Source of the DNA: Nocardia sp. NBC_00508
GTDB taxonomy: Bacteria > Actinomycetota > Actinomycetes > Mycobacteriales > Mycobacteriaceae
Reading direction: 5' to 3'
NCBI RefSeq assembly: GCF_036346875.1
Contig: NZ_CP107852.1
Span: 806,001 to 870,000, forward strand
Length of the DNA: 64,000 nucleotides
Positions 54,765 through 63,753 of this stretch are shown in pieces (position 1 is the stretch's first letter; each line of letters begins with the position of its first letter). The translations under genes were made by a program, and so were the position numbers. Under the pieces are notes generated by a model. It had not been told where the DNA came from. It did no database searches and was given only the letters and a program-made list of their open reading frames with translations.

Positions 54765-55997
54765 TCAGCCACCCATGGGCTGGAGCACTGTCGACCCCAG
54801 CCATCGGCAGGCCAGCAGGGCGACCTCGATGTCCAGCCGGCCCTCCCGCAGCGAATGCCCCAGTACCGCCTCCGCCTTGCGGATCCGGTACTGGACGGTG
54901 TTGCGGTGCAGGACCAGCCGCTCGGCCGTTGTCTGAAAGCTGCCGCTGGTGTCCAGGAAGACACGCGCCGTCTCGCGCAGCTGTGCCGTGGCATCGTCGT
55001 CACGCGCCAGTGGCCCGAGGACTTCGCTGATCCATGCCCGCGTGGCGGCCAAATCCGTGCACATCAGCGCGATCGGCCCGACCTGCGCCGAACACGACAC
55101 CGACGCACGCTGCGGTGCTGGTGCGGACATCGCGACCACCTGCGCTTGCGCCGCTTGGCGATGGGTCAGTCGGAAGCCCTCCAGCCCGGCGGCAGGTCTG
55201 CCCACCGCGACCCATGTCGCCTCGGGCGTGCTCACCGCGGCCGGGTCCATGTCCAGTTCCGGTTGCGGGAGCCACGCCCACAGAGTCGATTCGTCGGCCG
55301 GGATCAGCAGCGGTTGCCCTTGGCAGTGCAGCTGATCGGCGATGATCGTCGCCAGTTGTTTGGCCGCACGCAGTCGACCAGTGCCCGCGTCGAACCAGAC
55401 GACCAGGCCCAAGTGGGTTCGGTCGAGGCGATACCCCAGCGCGAGTTCGCTGTCACCCGGGTCGACGCGCTGTCCGGACAGGATCGAGCGCACCCGAGCG
55501 GTGCGCACGGCCATCTGGTTCTGCAGCCACCGGTCCCGCTCGTCCTCGTAGGCGGTCACGACTTGCTGGGAGACCCGATCGATGTAGGCGAACGAGCGGT
55601 CGGTCATTACAGCCACCGCCGCCGTGACCAGCGTGGGGTCGCTCGTCGCGGCGGTGATCTCACCGAGCAAGTGCTCGGTGAACAGTCGCTCCCCGATGCG
55701 GTATGCCCGCAGCAGCGCGGTGATCGAAGTGCCGCGCTGGGCCAGGCGACGGGCGTACTCCAACGCCTCGGCAGGCGCATCGATCTCGTCGATGTCCAGC
55801 CCCAGCTCGTAGACATGCAAGGCGATCACGACGTTGCCGGTGACGCTGGCGCGCAGCAGAGCCTCCACTCGGCTGTCGCCGCGCAACTCCGGCTCGATCG
55901 CGAGCATTTGCTCGGTCAACTGTTCGGACAAGGCCAGCGCACGCCGGCTCAGCCCTCCCGCGATCCTCGCGAGCAGTTCTGCGCCGTTGCTCTGCAT
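54765..55997 (-). CDS. PucR-family regulator
   Basis: A 410-residue regulator with a GGDEF-like central region and a C-terminal helix-turn-helix ('VFLDTSGSFQTTAERLVLHR' then 'NTVQYRIRKAEAVLGHSL'). The N-terminal part carries a 'RAYRIGERLFTEHLLGEI' helix typical of the RsbRD-like N-terminal domain of many actinobacterial PucR proteins. It is 128 bases upstream of the acyl-CoA ligase operon on the same strand and is the likely regulator of that operon. Confidence 0.9.
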   Translation of the reverse strand: MQSNGAELLARIAGGLSRRALALSEQLTEQMLAIEPELRGDSRVEALLRASVTGNVVIALHVYELGLDIDEIDAPAEALEYARRLAQRGTSITALLRAYRIGERLFTEHLLGEITAATSDPTLVTAAVAVMTDRSFAYIDRVSQQVVTAYEDERDRWLQNQMAVRTARVRSILSGQRVDPGDSELALGYRLDRTHLGLVVWFDAGTGRLRAAKQLATIIADQLHCQGQPLLIPADESTLWAWLPQPELDMDPAAVSTPEATWVAVGRPAAGLEGFRLTHRQAAQAQVVAMSAPAPQRASVSCSAQVGPIALMCTDLAATRAWISEVLGPLARDDDATAQLRETARVFLDTSGSFQTTAERLVLHRNTVQYRIRKAEAVLGHSLREGRLDIEVALLACRWLGSTVLQPMGG

Positions 55998-56314
55998 GTC
56001 CAGCTGCCTTCCCGTCGACGGGAGAAGCCGAGACAGGCAAGCTCCTCTGTATCGGCCACCTGGACAGTATGGCTCCAGACCGCGAGCACGAGTTTGCCGG
56101 TGTTGGCACCGGTGAACAGCATGTTCGGTGTTTCACCGAAATAGGCGACACCGCCGTCCACGACATGTTCCCTGGTCTTGATGCTTCCCTCGGCCAGCCC
56201 ACCGGTGATTGCTCGACCGCCGCACGGTCGGACAGACGATCGCCGCTTGACGCAACCATCTGGTTGCAATACTGTAAGTGGCAACCAAATGGTTGCTATA
56301 GATTGGAGGCTGTT
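55998..56314. other. 317-base intergenic region with ArsR-type control
   Basis: Between the divergent PucR gene and the SRPBCC gene. Apart from the promoter and operators at 56247-56296, nothing is recognised. Confidence 0.5.
56247..56296 (+). promoter_or_regulatory. promoter with two perfect palindromic operators
   Basis: GCAACCA-tc-TGGTTGC (56252-56267) and GCAACCA-aa-TGGTTGC (56281-56296) are two identical-arm 7-2-7 palindromes, 29 bases centre to centre (about three helical turns). TTGACG (56247-56252) and TACTGT (56270-56275), with a 17-base spacer, form a good -35/-10 pair, and the first operator fills the spacer. This is the arrangement expected of an autorepressed SRPBCC-ArsR operon. 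Confidence 0.8.
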
Positions 56315-56746
56315 ATGGGATTCCCCGATAACATCGTGCGGACCGTTGAGCTCGCACACCCGCCCGCGAAGGTGTGGGCTGCGCTGACCACAGCCGAGGG
56401 ACTCGGCACTTGGTTCGGTCATGCGGCAACGATCGACCTGCGTCCCGGGGGCAGGGCGGAAATGTCATGGAAGAGTGGCGAAAAGGTGGACATGCGCATC
56501 GAACGGGTCGAGGAGCCGACGGCGTTCGGGTTCACGTGGCACATCTACGGCCTGCCGGACGACGATCCGCGCCGCACCTATGTCGAATTCACGCTGGAGC
56601 CGGTCGGCGCCGGAACTCGGCTGACCGTGGTGGAGACCGGCTTCGCCCAGTTGCCGCCGGATGAATATCGCAAGGCGTTCGACGGCAACACCGAGGGTTG
56701 GGCGAGCGAGCTGGGTGAGCTGGTCGAATACCTTGACGCCGCCTGA
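56315..56746 (+). CDS. SRPBCC (AHSA1/START-like) protein
   Basis: A 143-residue SRPBCC-fold protein: 'VRTVELAHPPAKVWAALTTA', 'GLGTWFGHAATIDLRPGG', 'TRLTVVETGF' and 'WASELGELVEYL' match the AHSA1/DUF1801-like group often paired with ArsR regulators. It probably binds a hydrophobic ligand. ATG 56315 follows TTGGAGG and the two operators. The ArsR gene overlaps its 3' end. Confidence 0.9.
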   Translation: MGFPDNIVRTVELAHPPAKVWAALTTAEGLGTWFGHAATIDLRPGGRAEMSWKSGEKVDMRIERVEEPTAFGFTWHIYGLPDDDPRRTYVEFTLEPVGAGTRLTVVETGFAQLPPDEYRKAFDGNTEGWASELGELVEYLDAA

Positions 56747-57065
56747 GATCGAGGCGATCGCGGAGCAGGTCTTCATCGCTTTGGCCGACCCGAGCCGGCG
56801 CGGCATCCTCGCCGCGCTGGCAACCGGCGGTCCGGCCACGGCAACGGATCTGGCCGACCGGCTGCCGATCACGCGGCAAGCAATCGCCAAGCACCTCGCC
56901 CTGCTGGCGGACGCCGGCCTGGTCACGGCCGAACCCGGAGAGCGGCGCCGGATCCGATACCGGCTCAGCTCCGCTCCGATGCAAGTGGCGCAACAGTTTC
57001 TGGCCGCACTGGCCCGCGACTGGGACGGTCGGCTCGACGCCTTACGTAGGCACCTCGGCGATTGA
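56733..57065 (+). CDS. ArsR-family repressor
   Basis: A protein of about 110 residues: 'IEAIAEQVFIALADPSRRGI', 'TATDLADRLPITRQAIAKHLALLADAGLV', 'RRRIRYRLSS', a winged helix of the ArsR type without the metal-binding Cys residues. TTG 56733 is taken as start; GTG 56715 in the same frame is an alternative. Either overlaps the SRPBCC gene, so the two are translationally coupled. It most likely binds the palindromes at 56252-56296. Confidence 0.88.
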   Translation: MTPPEIEAIAEQVFIALADPSRRGILAALATGGPATATDLADRLPITRQAIAKHLALLADAGLVTAEPGERRRIRYRLSSAPMQVAQQFLAALARDWDGRLDALRRHLGD

Positions 57066-57178
57066 GCGGTGGAATGGCGGTCGACCAGGAGATCCAGCTG
57101 CTCGGCGATCGATCCGCCGCCCAACGCCGATGCGCCGCCATGTGCAACGCGGCCGGACTGCCTACGCCCTGATGCGGA

Positions 57179-58477
57179 TCATCCAGCCACGGCGGGCGCA
57201 CGCATGACCACCGCGGTATCGACCGGGGCCGTCACGCGGTGCAGGCCGCGGCGGTCGTAGGAGTGGGTGACGACAGCGCCGAGGAGCAGGCCGACACCGA
57301 GGCCGAGCAGCGTCATCCACAGGCCGAGGCCGAAACCGGCTTCGACCCGGGCATCGAAGAACAGAATGGCGCGCACGGCCAAGTAGATCTGGTGCATGGG
57401 TTCGAACGCGGCCAGATTCGCGATGTAGGCGGGCGTCGCTTCCAGCGGGACCGTTGCGGCCGAAGACGGCAGGCCGAGCACGACGAACAGCACCAGGTTG
57501 ACCATCAGTCCCGCGGTGCCGAAGGCGGCGAGGACGGCCAGCGCGGTCACGCCGACCGCGATGATGGCCAGAATTCCGTAGAGCCACAGCAGCAGCGGGC
57601 TGCCCAGCGGGATGTCCAAGGCCGTTGCCACGGCGAGGAATATCCCGGACAGAATCGGCGCCGCGGTGGCGACGATCGCCCATTTCACGAGCAGGGTGCG
57701 GAAGCGGGAGATCCCGGTGGCCGGCGGTTGCACGAACCGCGGGCCGTATTCGGTGGGAGTGAAGCCGAGTACCGAGTCGACGAGAGTGTGGATGATCATG
57801 GCGCCGGTGAAGCCCGCCAACAGCAGGATCAGGGTGTAGAAGAAGGCGACGAGACCCTGCCCGGCGGAATCCTCCATAGGACGGTAGGGCGCGGTGACGA
57901 TCTGCACCGGATCGGTGAGCATCAGCCGGGTGGCGCCGCTGAGCTCGGTCGGCGCGCCGGGAGTCCCGGCGAGGGCAGCGTTCACTTGGTCGGTCAGGTT
58001 CTTGCCGACGGTCTCGTCCACCTGGTTCAACGCCCGGTCGGCGATACGCTGCATGATCCCGGTGGTGTACGGGCCGATGCGGGGGTTGGTGTGGACCGTG
58101 ATCACCGGCCGCTCGATCTCGCCGGGCACCACGGCGGCGGCGCCGAGGATCGCCAGCCGTTTGGTGAAGTCGGACGGGATGACGATCGCGCCGTAGACCC
58201 GGCCGTACTGCAACTGTTTGCGCGCCTCGGCGATGCCGACGACGCGAAGGTCGATCTTCTCCGACGAGATACCCGCGACCAGGGCATCGGTGACCTGAGC
58301 GCCGATATCGGCGGGCTTGCCGTCGATCGTGTCGCCGACGTCCTGATTGACCAGCGCCACCGGGAAGTCGTGCAGGTTCTCCTCGGTATTGCCGGAGTAG
58401 CCGAGATACATGGTGGCGAGCAGCGCCGCGAAAACCATCAGCACCGCGATCGGGGCGGTGAAGGTCCGAACCGTCAT
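57179..58477 (-). CDS. YhgE/Pip-type ABC-2 membrane protein (DUF3533)
   Basis: A 432-residue protein with a membrane helix near the N-terminus ('APIAVLMVFAALLATMYLGY'), a ~170-residue extracytoplasmic region ('FPVALVNQDVGDTIDGKPAD', 'VYGAIVIPSDFTKRL'), then five or six C-terminal helices ('LVAFFYTLILLLAGFTGA' onward). This is the YhgE/Pip layout of ABC-2-type exporters lacking their own ATPase, linked in some bacteria to phage or peptide traffic. ATG 58477 is used: an upstream in-frame GTG at 58495 would sit inside the operator. Confidence 0.85.
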   Translation of the reverse strand: MTVRTFTAPIAVLMVFAALLATMYLGYSGNTEENLHDFPVALVNQDVGDTIDGKPADIGAQVTDALVAGISSEKIDLRVVGIAEARKQLQYGRVYGAIVIPSDFTKRLAILGAAAVVPGEIERPVITVHTNPRIGPYTTGIMQRIADRALNQVDETVGKNLTDQVNAALAGTPGAPTELSGATRLMLTDPVQIVTAPYRPMEDSAGQGLVAFFYTLILLLAGFTGAMIIHTLVDSVLGFTPTEYGPRFVQPPATGISRFRTLLVKWAIVATAAPILSGIFLAVATALDIPLGSPLLLWLYGILAIIAVGVTALAVLAAFGTAGLMVNLVLFVVLGLPSSAATVPLEATPAYIANLAAFEPMHQIYLAVRAILFFDARVEAGFGLGLWMTLLGLGVGLLLGAVVTHSYDRRGLHRVTAPVDTAVVMRAPAVAG

Positions 58478-58487
58478 GCGGGCAAAT

Positions 58488-58520
58488 GTAGTCACCGACT
58501 ACAAAGTAGGCAATGCCTAC
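58488..58520. promoter_or_regulatory. tandem TetR-type operators
   Basis: GTAGTC-acc-GACTAC (58488-58502) and GTAGGC-aat-GCCTAC (58506-58520) are two 6-3-6 palindromes, 18 bases centre to centre, between the divergent membrane-protein and TetR genes. Outer ATGTAG/CTACAT bases extend the overall symmetry. A dimer on each site would block both promoters. Confidence 0.75.
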
Positions 58521-58542
58521 ATTTTGTTATCCTGCATACACC

Positions 58543-59142
58543 ATGGCGATCATCCGAGCCCGCTCCTACCACCACGGCGACCTGCGCGCCGAGTTGCTGC
58601 AGCGGGCCGAGGCGACACTGCGCGAGTCCGGGGTGGACGGTCTGTCGCTCCGTGGACTTGCCCGCGACGTCGGTGTCAGCCACGCCGCCCCGACCCGGCA
58701 TTTCAAGGACAAGCAGGCGCTGCTGGACGCCATCGCGGTGTCCGGATTCGAACGCCTCGCCGCTGCCCTGGCGCGGACCGCCGCCACGGACTCCTTCGAC
58801 GGGCACATCCGCGCACTGGCCAGGACCTATCTCCGCTTCGCGACGGAGAACCCGGCGCTCATCGCGCTGATGTTCGCACGCAGGTACAGCCCCGCCGCCG
58901 GTGACGCGATGTCCCAGGCCGTGGACGCGGCGTTCGCTACCCCGATCTCGCTCATCGCCGAAGCGCAGACACACGGCGAGGTGATCGTGGGCGACCCGCG
59001 CCGCATCGCGCTGTCCGCCGTCGCCACATTGCAGGGCCTGGCCACCTTCGTCGGCTCCGGCGTGATCGCCGCCGAGGCCGCCGACGAACTCTTGGACGAG
59101 ACGACCACACACCTGATCGAGGGCCTGCGCCCACGACGGTGA
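58543..59142 (+). CDS. TetR-family repressor
   Basis: A 199-residue TetR protein with helix-turn-helix 'SYHHGDLRAELLQRAEATLR', 'LRGLARDVGVSHAAPTRHFKDKQALLDAI' and a TetR_C-type ligand domain. The 'YHHGDLR' opening is typical of the AcrR/WHG-domain subgroup. It is divergent from the YhgE/Pip-like gene and almost certainly binds the two operators between them, controlling both genes. Confidence 0.92.
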   Translation: MAIIRARSYHHGDLRAELLQRAEATLRESGVDGLSLRGLARDVGVSHAAPTRHFKDKQALLDAIAVSGFERLAAALARTAATDSFDGHIRALARTYLRFATENPALIALMFARRYSPAAGDAMSQAVDAAFATPISLIAEAQTHGEVIVGDPRRIALSAVATLQGLATFVGSGVIAAEAADELLDETTTHLIEGLRPRR

Positions 59143-59229
59143 GGCCCGTCAGCCGCCCACTCCGGCCAGCACCTCGTCGACGCGGGCGCGCAGCGCACGC
59201 GATAGACGTTCCCGGCGGGAATGCTCGGC

Positions 59230-61494
59230 TCAGGCTTCCACGGTCGCCAGTTCGGTTGCTTCCACCATTGCCGGTTCGGCCGGGGCCGGGATCTGCGGAG
59301 TCTCGATCGGCTCGTCCGTGGCGCGCCGCCGGGTCCGGTGGTAGGCCCATTGCAACAGGACGAGTCCGATGAGTCCGGCAGCGGTGGTCACGAGGCCGAT
59401 CCGGCTGCCGGGCGGGCGCCAGTCGACGACCAGCTCCGCGATGTCGGTGCCCGCCGGGATGTCGACAGCGAGGAACACGCCTCCGATCGCCTGGGTGGCC
59501 AGCTCCCGCCCGTTCAGGGTGACCCGGTGGCCAGGCCAGGCGAGCCGCGCGAACACGACGCGCCCGCCGCTCGGCGAGCTGACCACGGCTCGGACGGTGA
59601 TGTCGTCGAGGGAATCGCTCGACACAGCGGTCACGCCCGCGGTGTGGGCGATCGGGCCATTACGCGTCGACACGCGGCCGTCGGCGCGTTCCAGCACCCA
59701 GATGTGGCGTTCGTGTCCGGGATAGTCGGCCCAGCGCCAGCCCGGGGGCGCGGGACGGTCGCGCGCGTCGGGGTACTGCACGCGATGCAGGACCACCCGG
59801 TCGACCTTCATCAGATCGACGATGGTCGTCCCCGTTCGAGTTTCGGTCGCGAACACGCGACGGTACGCGTCGGGACAGGTGCTGCCGTCCCAGGCCATGC
59901 ACAACATGCCCGCGAAGGCGGCATGCCCGATGGGCGTGTACGCGTTGACGTAGTCGAGCCCGACGGCCTTCGCGTAGTTGCCGATGGCCAGCGAGCCGTA
60001 AGCGCCAGCGAGGTTCCTGTCCTCGGGCCGCACGGCGGCGCGGTCGGCCAATTGCAGAGTGAGGCCGTCGAAATCGGGGAACGCCGCCCGCATTGCCGAA
60101 CGCCGTTCCGGGAAGTCATAGGACATCGGCGTCATCGGCGCGCCTCGAACCTGCTCGTAGGCGATGGGGAACATGGCGACGACGGTCAGCGCGCACGCCG
60201 CGACGGTGCCGCGGTTGCGGGCCAGCCACACCGCGGCGGCGCCGAGCGCGCCGACCGCCAGCGCCGCGACCACATGACGCAGCACCAGGTCCGGCGCCGC
60301 GGAAACCGACCGCACGAACAACAGCCCGACCAGCACGGCGGCGGCGGTGGCGCGGCGGCGCGAGGCGGCGAAAGCGCCGTAGCGACTGAGCAAGACGCAG
60401 ACCAGCACGAGCAGGACCACGGCGAGCATCGGCAGGACACGAGCGGGCCAGCGCAGCGGTCCGATGGCCCCAGGCCCTGCCGTCCACATCAGCACCGCGG
60501 TCGCGAAGAAGGCGAGACCACTGAACTCCCGTGCCGCCGCCCGCGCGGCCCGCCAGTCGATGAACGCGAGCGCCGGGATGAGGAACCAGGCGATATAGAC
60601 CATCGGCAGTGGCTGGACATGCCCCCACCAGGCGGTGAACGCCGGCGTGGTGCTGGGCAGGCTCGCATTCAGCGATTCCGACCACGGCACGGTCAGGAAG
60701 GGATCGTTGTGGATCTGGACGCTGCCCCGCCAGGTCACCTGGGAGGACAGAATCCCGGACAGATTCGCGATCGCCGCGGTGAGCGCGGCGCAACCCGCCG
60801 CAAGGCACAGTCGCACCGTGGGTGCCCACCGTCGCTGATGCACGACCTCTCCGGCCGCGACCGCGGCGATGACCAGCGCGGATTCCACTGCCGGGAAGGC
60901 ATATTGGACCGTGAGCGTCAGATACAGGAAGACGAAGACCGGCAACGGCCCACTCCGACCACGGGCATACCGCACCGCCGACGCCCACGCGTGCACCATC
61001 CAGGCGGTCGCGACATGCGGGGTGAACCAGCTGGCCTGATCGAAGAACAGGAACCAACCGGTCAGCGGGAACGCGATACCCGCGACCGCGGCCCAGCGTG
61101 GCCGCGCGCCGTAGGCTAGGCAGATGCGGAACACGCCGAGTGCGGCGATGATCGAGAAGACGAGCTTCACCGCCGTCGCGTAGGCGGCGAGATCGTCTAT
61201 CGACGGCGCGAGCAGATAGACCAGCAGCTGCGGCGGATTGAACAGCGCCGCCTCTTCCAGGGTGTAGTTGCCCGCCATCCATTCGTGGGGGACGAGAGCG
61301 GGAAATCGGCCATCGCGCAACAGCTCTCCGAGCGCGACCCACATGGGGGCGTACTGCGCCTCGGTGTCGTCGGTGTAGTAGTGCCTCGCGTCGCCGAGTA
61401 GCACCGCCACATACCCGGCGATCACCCCGATGACGGTGGCCGCACCCCAGACGTAATGCTCTTTTCGCGCTCCGGGCGCCGCGCCGATCCTCAC
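59230..61494 (-). CDS. YfhO-like large integral membrane protein
   Basis: A 754-residue protein with about 12 membrane helices over residues ~15-470, a soluble segment ~480-700, and a last helix near 705-725. 'GDARHYYTDDTEAQYAPMWV' and 'MAGNYTLEEAALFNPPQLLVYLLAP' just after helix 1 resemble the YfhO/GT-C-type glycosyltransferase group, in which an Asp near the first loop is catalytic, but I cannot assign an activity. The C-terminal soluble part has beta-rich sequence ('RVTLNGRELATQAIGGVFLAV'). No linked genes explain its substrate. Confidence 0.8.
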   Translation of the reverse strand: MRIGAAPGARKEHYVWGAATVIGVIAGYVAVLLGDARHYYTDDTEAQYAPMWVALGELLRDGRFPALVPHEWMAGNYTLEEAALFNPPQLLVYLLAPSIDDLAAYATAVKLVFSIIAALGVFRICLAYGARPRWAAVAGIAFPLTGWFLFFDQASWFTPHVATAWMVHAWASAVRYARGRSGPLPVFVFLYLTLTVQYAFPAVESALVIAAVAAGEVVHQRRWAPTVRLCLAAGCAALTAAIANLSGILSSQVTWRGSVQIHNDPFLTVPWSESLNASLPSTTPAFTAWWGHVQPLPMVYIAWFLIPALAFIDWRAARAAAREFSGLAFFATAVLMWTAGPGAIGPLRWPARVLPMLAVVLLVLVCVLLSRYGAFAASRRRATAAAVLVGLLFVRSVSAAPDLVLRHVVAALAVGALGAAAVWLARNRGTVAACALTVVAMFPIAYEQVRGAPMTPMSYDFPERRSAMRAAFPDFDGLTLQLADRAAVRPEDRNLAGAYGSLAIGNYAKAVGLDYVNAYTPIGHAAFAGMLCMAWDGSTCPDAYRRVFATETRTGTTIVDLMKVDRVVLHRVQYPDARDRPAPPGWRWADYPGHERHIWVLERADGRVSTRNGPIAHTAGVTAVSSDSLDDITVRAVVSSPSGGRVVFARLAWPGHRVTLNGRELATQAIGGVFLAVDIPAGTDIAELVVDWRPPGSRIGLVTTAAGLIGLVLLQWAYHRTRRRATDEPIETPQIPAPAEPAMVEATELATVEA

Positions 61495-61718
61495 AAAGCG
61501 CGCAGTGTAGTGGCGGCAAGTGAACTCGTCACGTCCGGTTCGTTCGGTATGTCCGCCTTTTCGCCATCGGACGACGATTCACACCGACTTGCCTTGACGT
61601 CGACGAGAAGGTTCAGCGTTGCGGTGACGTCGGTGACGCGACGAGTTGTCCGGCTTCGCCGACCGCTTCGGACTCGCGCACGCACCGAACCGAGGTCGGC
61701 GTCGGGACTCGGCCCGAC

Positions 61719-62219
61719 TCAGACCGCGTGTCCGGCGGCCAGGTCGGCCACCGCGTGATAGCGCAGCGTCTCGGCGGCGCGGCGCACCATCGCGCCGCCC
61801 TCCGGTTCCAGCAGTACTCCCACGTGGTCGCCGAAGTCGTACCGGTCACGGATGCGGGCACTGAACCAGCTGGGCACCGTGCTGAGCACGGGCACGCCGT
61901 CGGGACCCGAGGTCCAGTCGCAGTGCACGAACTTGTCGAGGTCGTCGCCGGTCTCGCCGCCGAACAGCCGGGCAAGCGACAGCTGTTCGCTGCCGAGCAC
62001 ATGCACCGCCAGCCGCTCGGCGCGCTGGGCCACGCGATAGGTGTGGTTGCGTTTGGACAGTCCGACCAGGAACCGGCGCGGCTCGATGCTCACCTGCGTC
62101 GTGAAGCCCACGAGGCATCCGGCGCGCCGCCCATCGGCCTGGACGGTGACCACCAGCACGGGATAGTCCGCCGCCGCGACCACCGCGTCGAACACTGCGG
62201 TCCGCTCTTCGGAAGTCAT
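61719..62219 (-). CDS. flavin reductase-like FMN-binding protein
   Basis: A 166-residue protein of the flavin reductase (FlaRed) family: 'YPVLVVTVQADGRRAGCLVGFTTQVSIEPRRFLVGLSKRNHTYRV', 'LFGGETGDDLDKFVHCDW', 'DHVGVLLEPEGGA'. These proteins bind FMN and reduce free flavin or a substrate with NAD(P)H; two-component monooxygenases use them. ATG 62219 has GGGAGG upstream. No partner monooxygenase is adjacent. Confidence 0.9.
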   Translation of the reverse strand: MTSEERTAVFDAVVAAADYPVLVVTVQADGRRAGCLVGFTTQVSIEPRRFLVGLSKRNHTYRVAQRAERLAVHVLGSEQLSLARLFGGETGDDLDKFVHCDWTSGPDGVPVLSTVPSWFSARIRDRYDFGDHVGVLLEPEGGAMVRRAAETLRYHAVADLAAGHAV

Positions 62220-62743
62220 CGATCCTCCCAGCGTGATGAGACGTCTCCCCGGATGCCCACGCGATCTTCGGGCAAGCGTTCCGGGCCGGGCACGGCTCAC
62301 CCTGCAACTGCGGCGGCAGAGCGTCTGAGACGGTGACGCCAGCCGGGATGAGGTGCCCATGCGACGGCTGTGTAGATCAGCGCTTTCTGATCTACATCCC
62401 GTGGATGATAGTCCACAGCAACAACTTCCGTACCGTCACTGGAAATGCCGCGTGGCGATTGCCACATTGCGTTGTGCACCTGCGCTTGCAGGTACACGAC
62501 CGCGCCCCACACGCCCCGAACTGGTCGAAATCCTCCCACGAACCGCCACGGAACCGAACCGCGCGTGCCGTCCACCGAACACGCTCGATGGCATTGCGCA
62601 GAAGGCGATCGTCGTGTCGACCAGTCTCCGAGCCGACCAGGACGCGGCCGATCCAGCACTGCGTTCCGAACACCCCGAGCGATGAACACTCCGCCGAAAA
62701 CGGATTCCACGGTGCGGCCGGAAGCAGGCAGTAAGCTCCGCCC
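62220..62743. other. 524-base intergenic region with a perfect hairpin and a possible transposase relic
   Basis: Divergent promoter region. TGTAGATCAG-cgcttt-CTGATCTACA (62371-62396) is a perfect 10-bp stem with a 6-base loop, followed by a smaller hairpin (GTGGA/TCCAC, near 62402-62417). On the minus strand, about 62480-62625, short pieces (DDRLLRNAIERV, then in another frame PWR and VWGAVV) resemble the N-terminus of IS5-type transposases. This reading is weak and out of frame in places. Confidence 0.35.
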
Positions 62744-63709
62744 ATGGCAGTCACCTGGCCGGACGAGGTGGACGAGGTACTCCGTGGCGATCTGACCTGT
62801 GCGGTGGCGTACGTGACGCCGGCGGGCGGCGCGGTGGTGTCGGCGGTGTCGCCGATCGGGCTGCGCGACCGGACGGCGGGGACGGTCGGGTTCACAACGT
62901 CGCTCGGGTTCGGGCGCAAGCTCGAACGAATGAAACGGGACCCGAGGGTGGCGCTGGCGTATCACGCACGCGAGCACGGCATCGGCGATCTCGGCAACCC
63001 ACGATTCGTACTCGTGCAGGGGACGGCGAGTTTCGATCCGACACCGGACCAGGACGCGCTCGACCGCATCGGCGACCAGTCGGTGCCCTACCTGGGCCGA
63101 CCGCGGCGCGGTGTGTTCTGGGATCGATGGCTGCACGCGTACTACGCCGACCGGGTGCTGGTGACGGTGATGGTCGAACGGATCGTCGTGTGGCCGGATC
63201 TCGACGCCGCGGGCACGCCCGAGATCTTCGGCGCCGCATCGCCATCTGTCGAGCCCGAACCGCAGCGACCGCCCGCGAAGGGCGCCGGCGCGCGCGTGGA
63301 TGTCGCGAAGACCGCGGCGCGGGTGGCGGAATTGCCGCACCGCTTGCTCGCCTACCGGCAGGCCGACGGCTACCCCGCGGTCGTCCCGGTACAGGTGGCC
63401 GGATCGAGCGACCGGCGCGCCCACGCCGGGGGCGGGATCGTCATGACCGTCCCGGCGGGCGTGCCGCAGGGCGGCCGCCGCGCCGGACTGCTGGCACACG
63501 CGTATCGGCCGCAGCTGATCGGGCTGGAATCACGGCAGTGCACCGGCTGGCTCGAGGTCTCCGGCACGGCGGCGGTATACGCGCCGCACACCGCGGCCGG
63601 GTTCAAGGCGCCGCCGAACAAGACGATCCTGTTGCTGGCCAATGGTTTTCTCGCGCGCCGCGGCTTGGCCCGAGCCCGCAAGACCGGCAGGGCCGAGGCA
63701 GTGCGCTGA
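62744..63709 (+). CDS. PPOX-type FMN-binding protein
   Basis: A 321-residue pyridoxamine-phosphate-oxidase-like protein. 'LTCAVAYVTPAGGAVVSAVSPIGLRDR', 'GFTTSLGFGRKLERMKRDPRVALAYHAREH', 'FVLVQGTASFDP' and 'FWDRWLHAYYADRVLVTVMVERIVVWP' form a split beta-barrel; a second, less conserved half (residues ~190-310) may be a duplicated barrel. It probably binds FMN or F420. Substrate unknown. The strong hairpin at 63712-63735 ends its transcript. Confidence 0.85.
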   Translation: MAVTWPDEVDEVLRGDLTCAVAYVTPAGGAVVSAVSPIGLRDRTAGTVGFTTSLGFGRKLERMKRDPRVALAYHAREHGIGDLGNPRFVLVQGTASFDPTPDQDALDRIGDQSVPYLGRPRRGVFWDRWLHAYYADRVLVTVMVERIVVWPDLDAAGTPEIFGAASPSVEPEPQRPPAKGAGARVDVAKTAARVAELPHRLLAYRQADGYPAVVPVQVAGSSDRRAHAGGGIVMTVPAGVPQGGRRAGLLAHAYRPQLIGLESRQCTGWLEVSGTAAVYAPHTAAGFKAPPNKTILLLANGFLARRGLARARKTGRAEAVR

Positions 63710-63711
63710 CC

Positions 63712-63735
63712 TGCCCCCGGACACGTCCGGGGGCA
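63712..63735. terminator. terminator hairpin
   Basis: TGCCCCCGGAC-ac-GTCCGGGGGCA, an 11-bp perfect stem with a 2-base loop, between the convergent PPOX-type gene and the P450 gene. Confidence 0.85.
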
Positions 63736-63753
63736 CATCGGCGACAACCGGAG

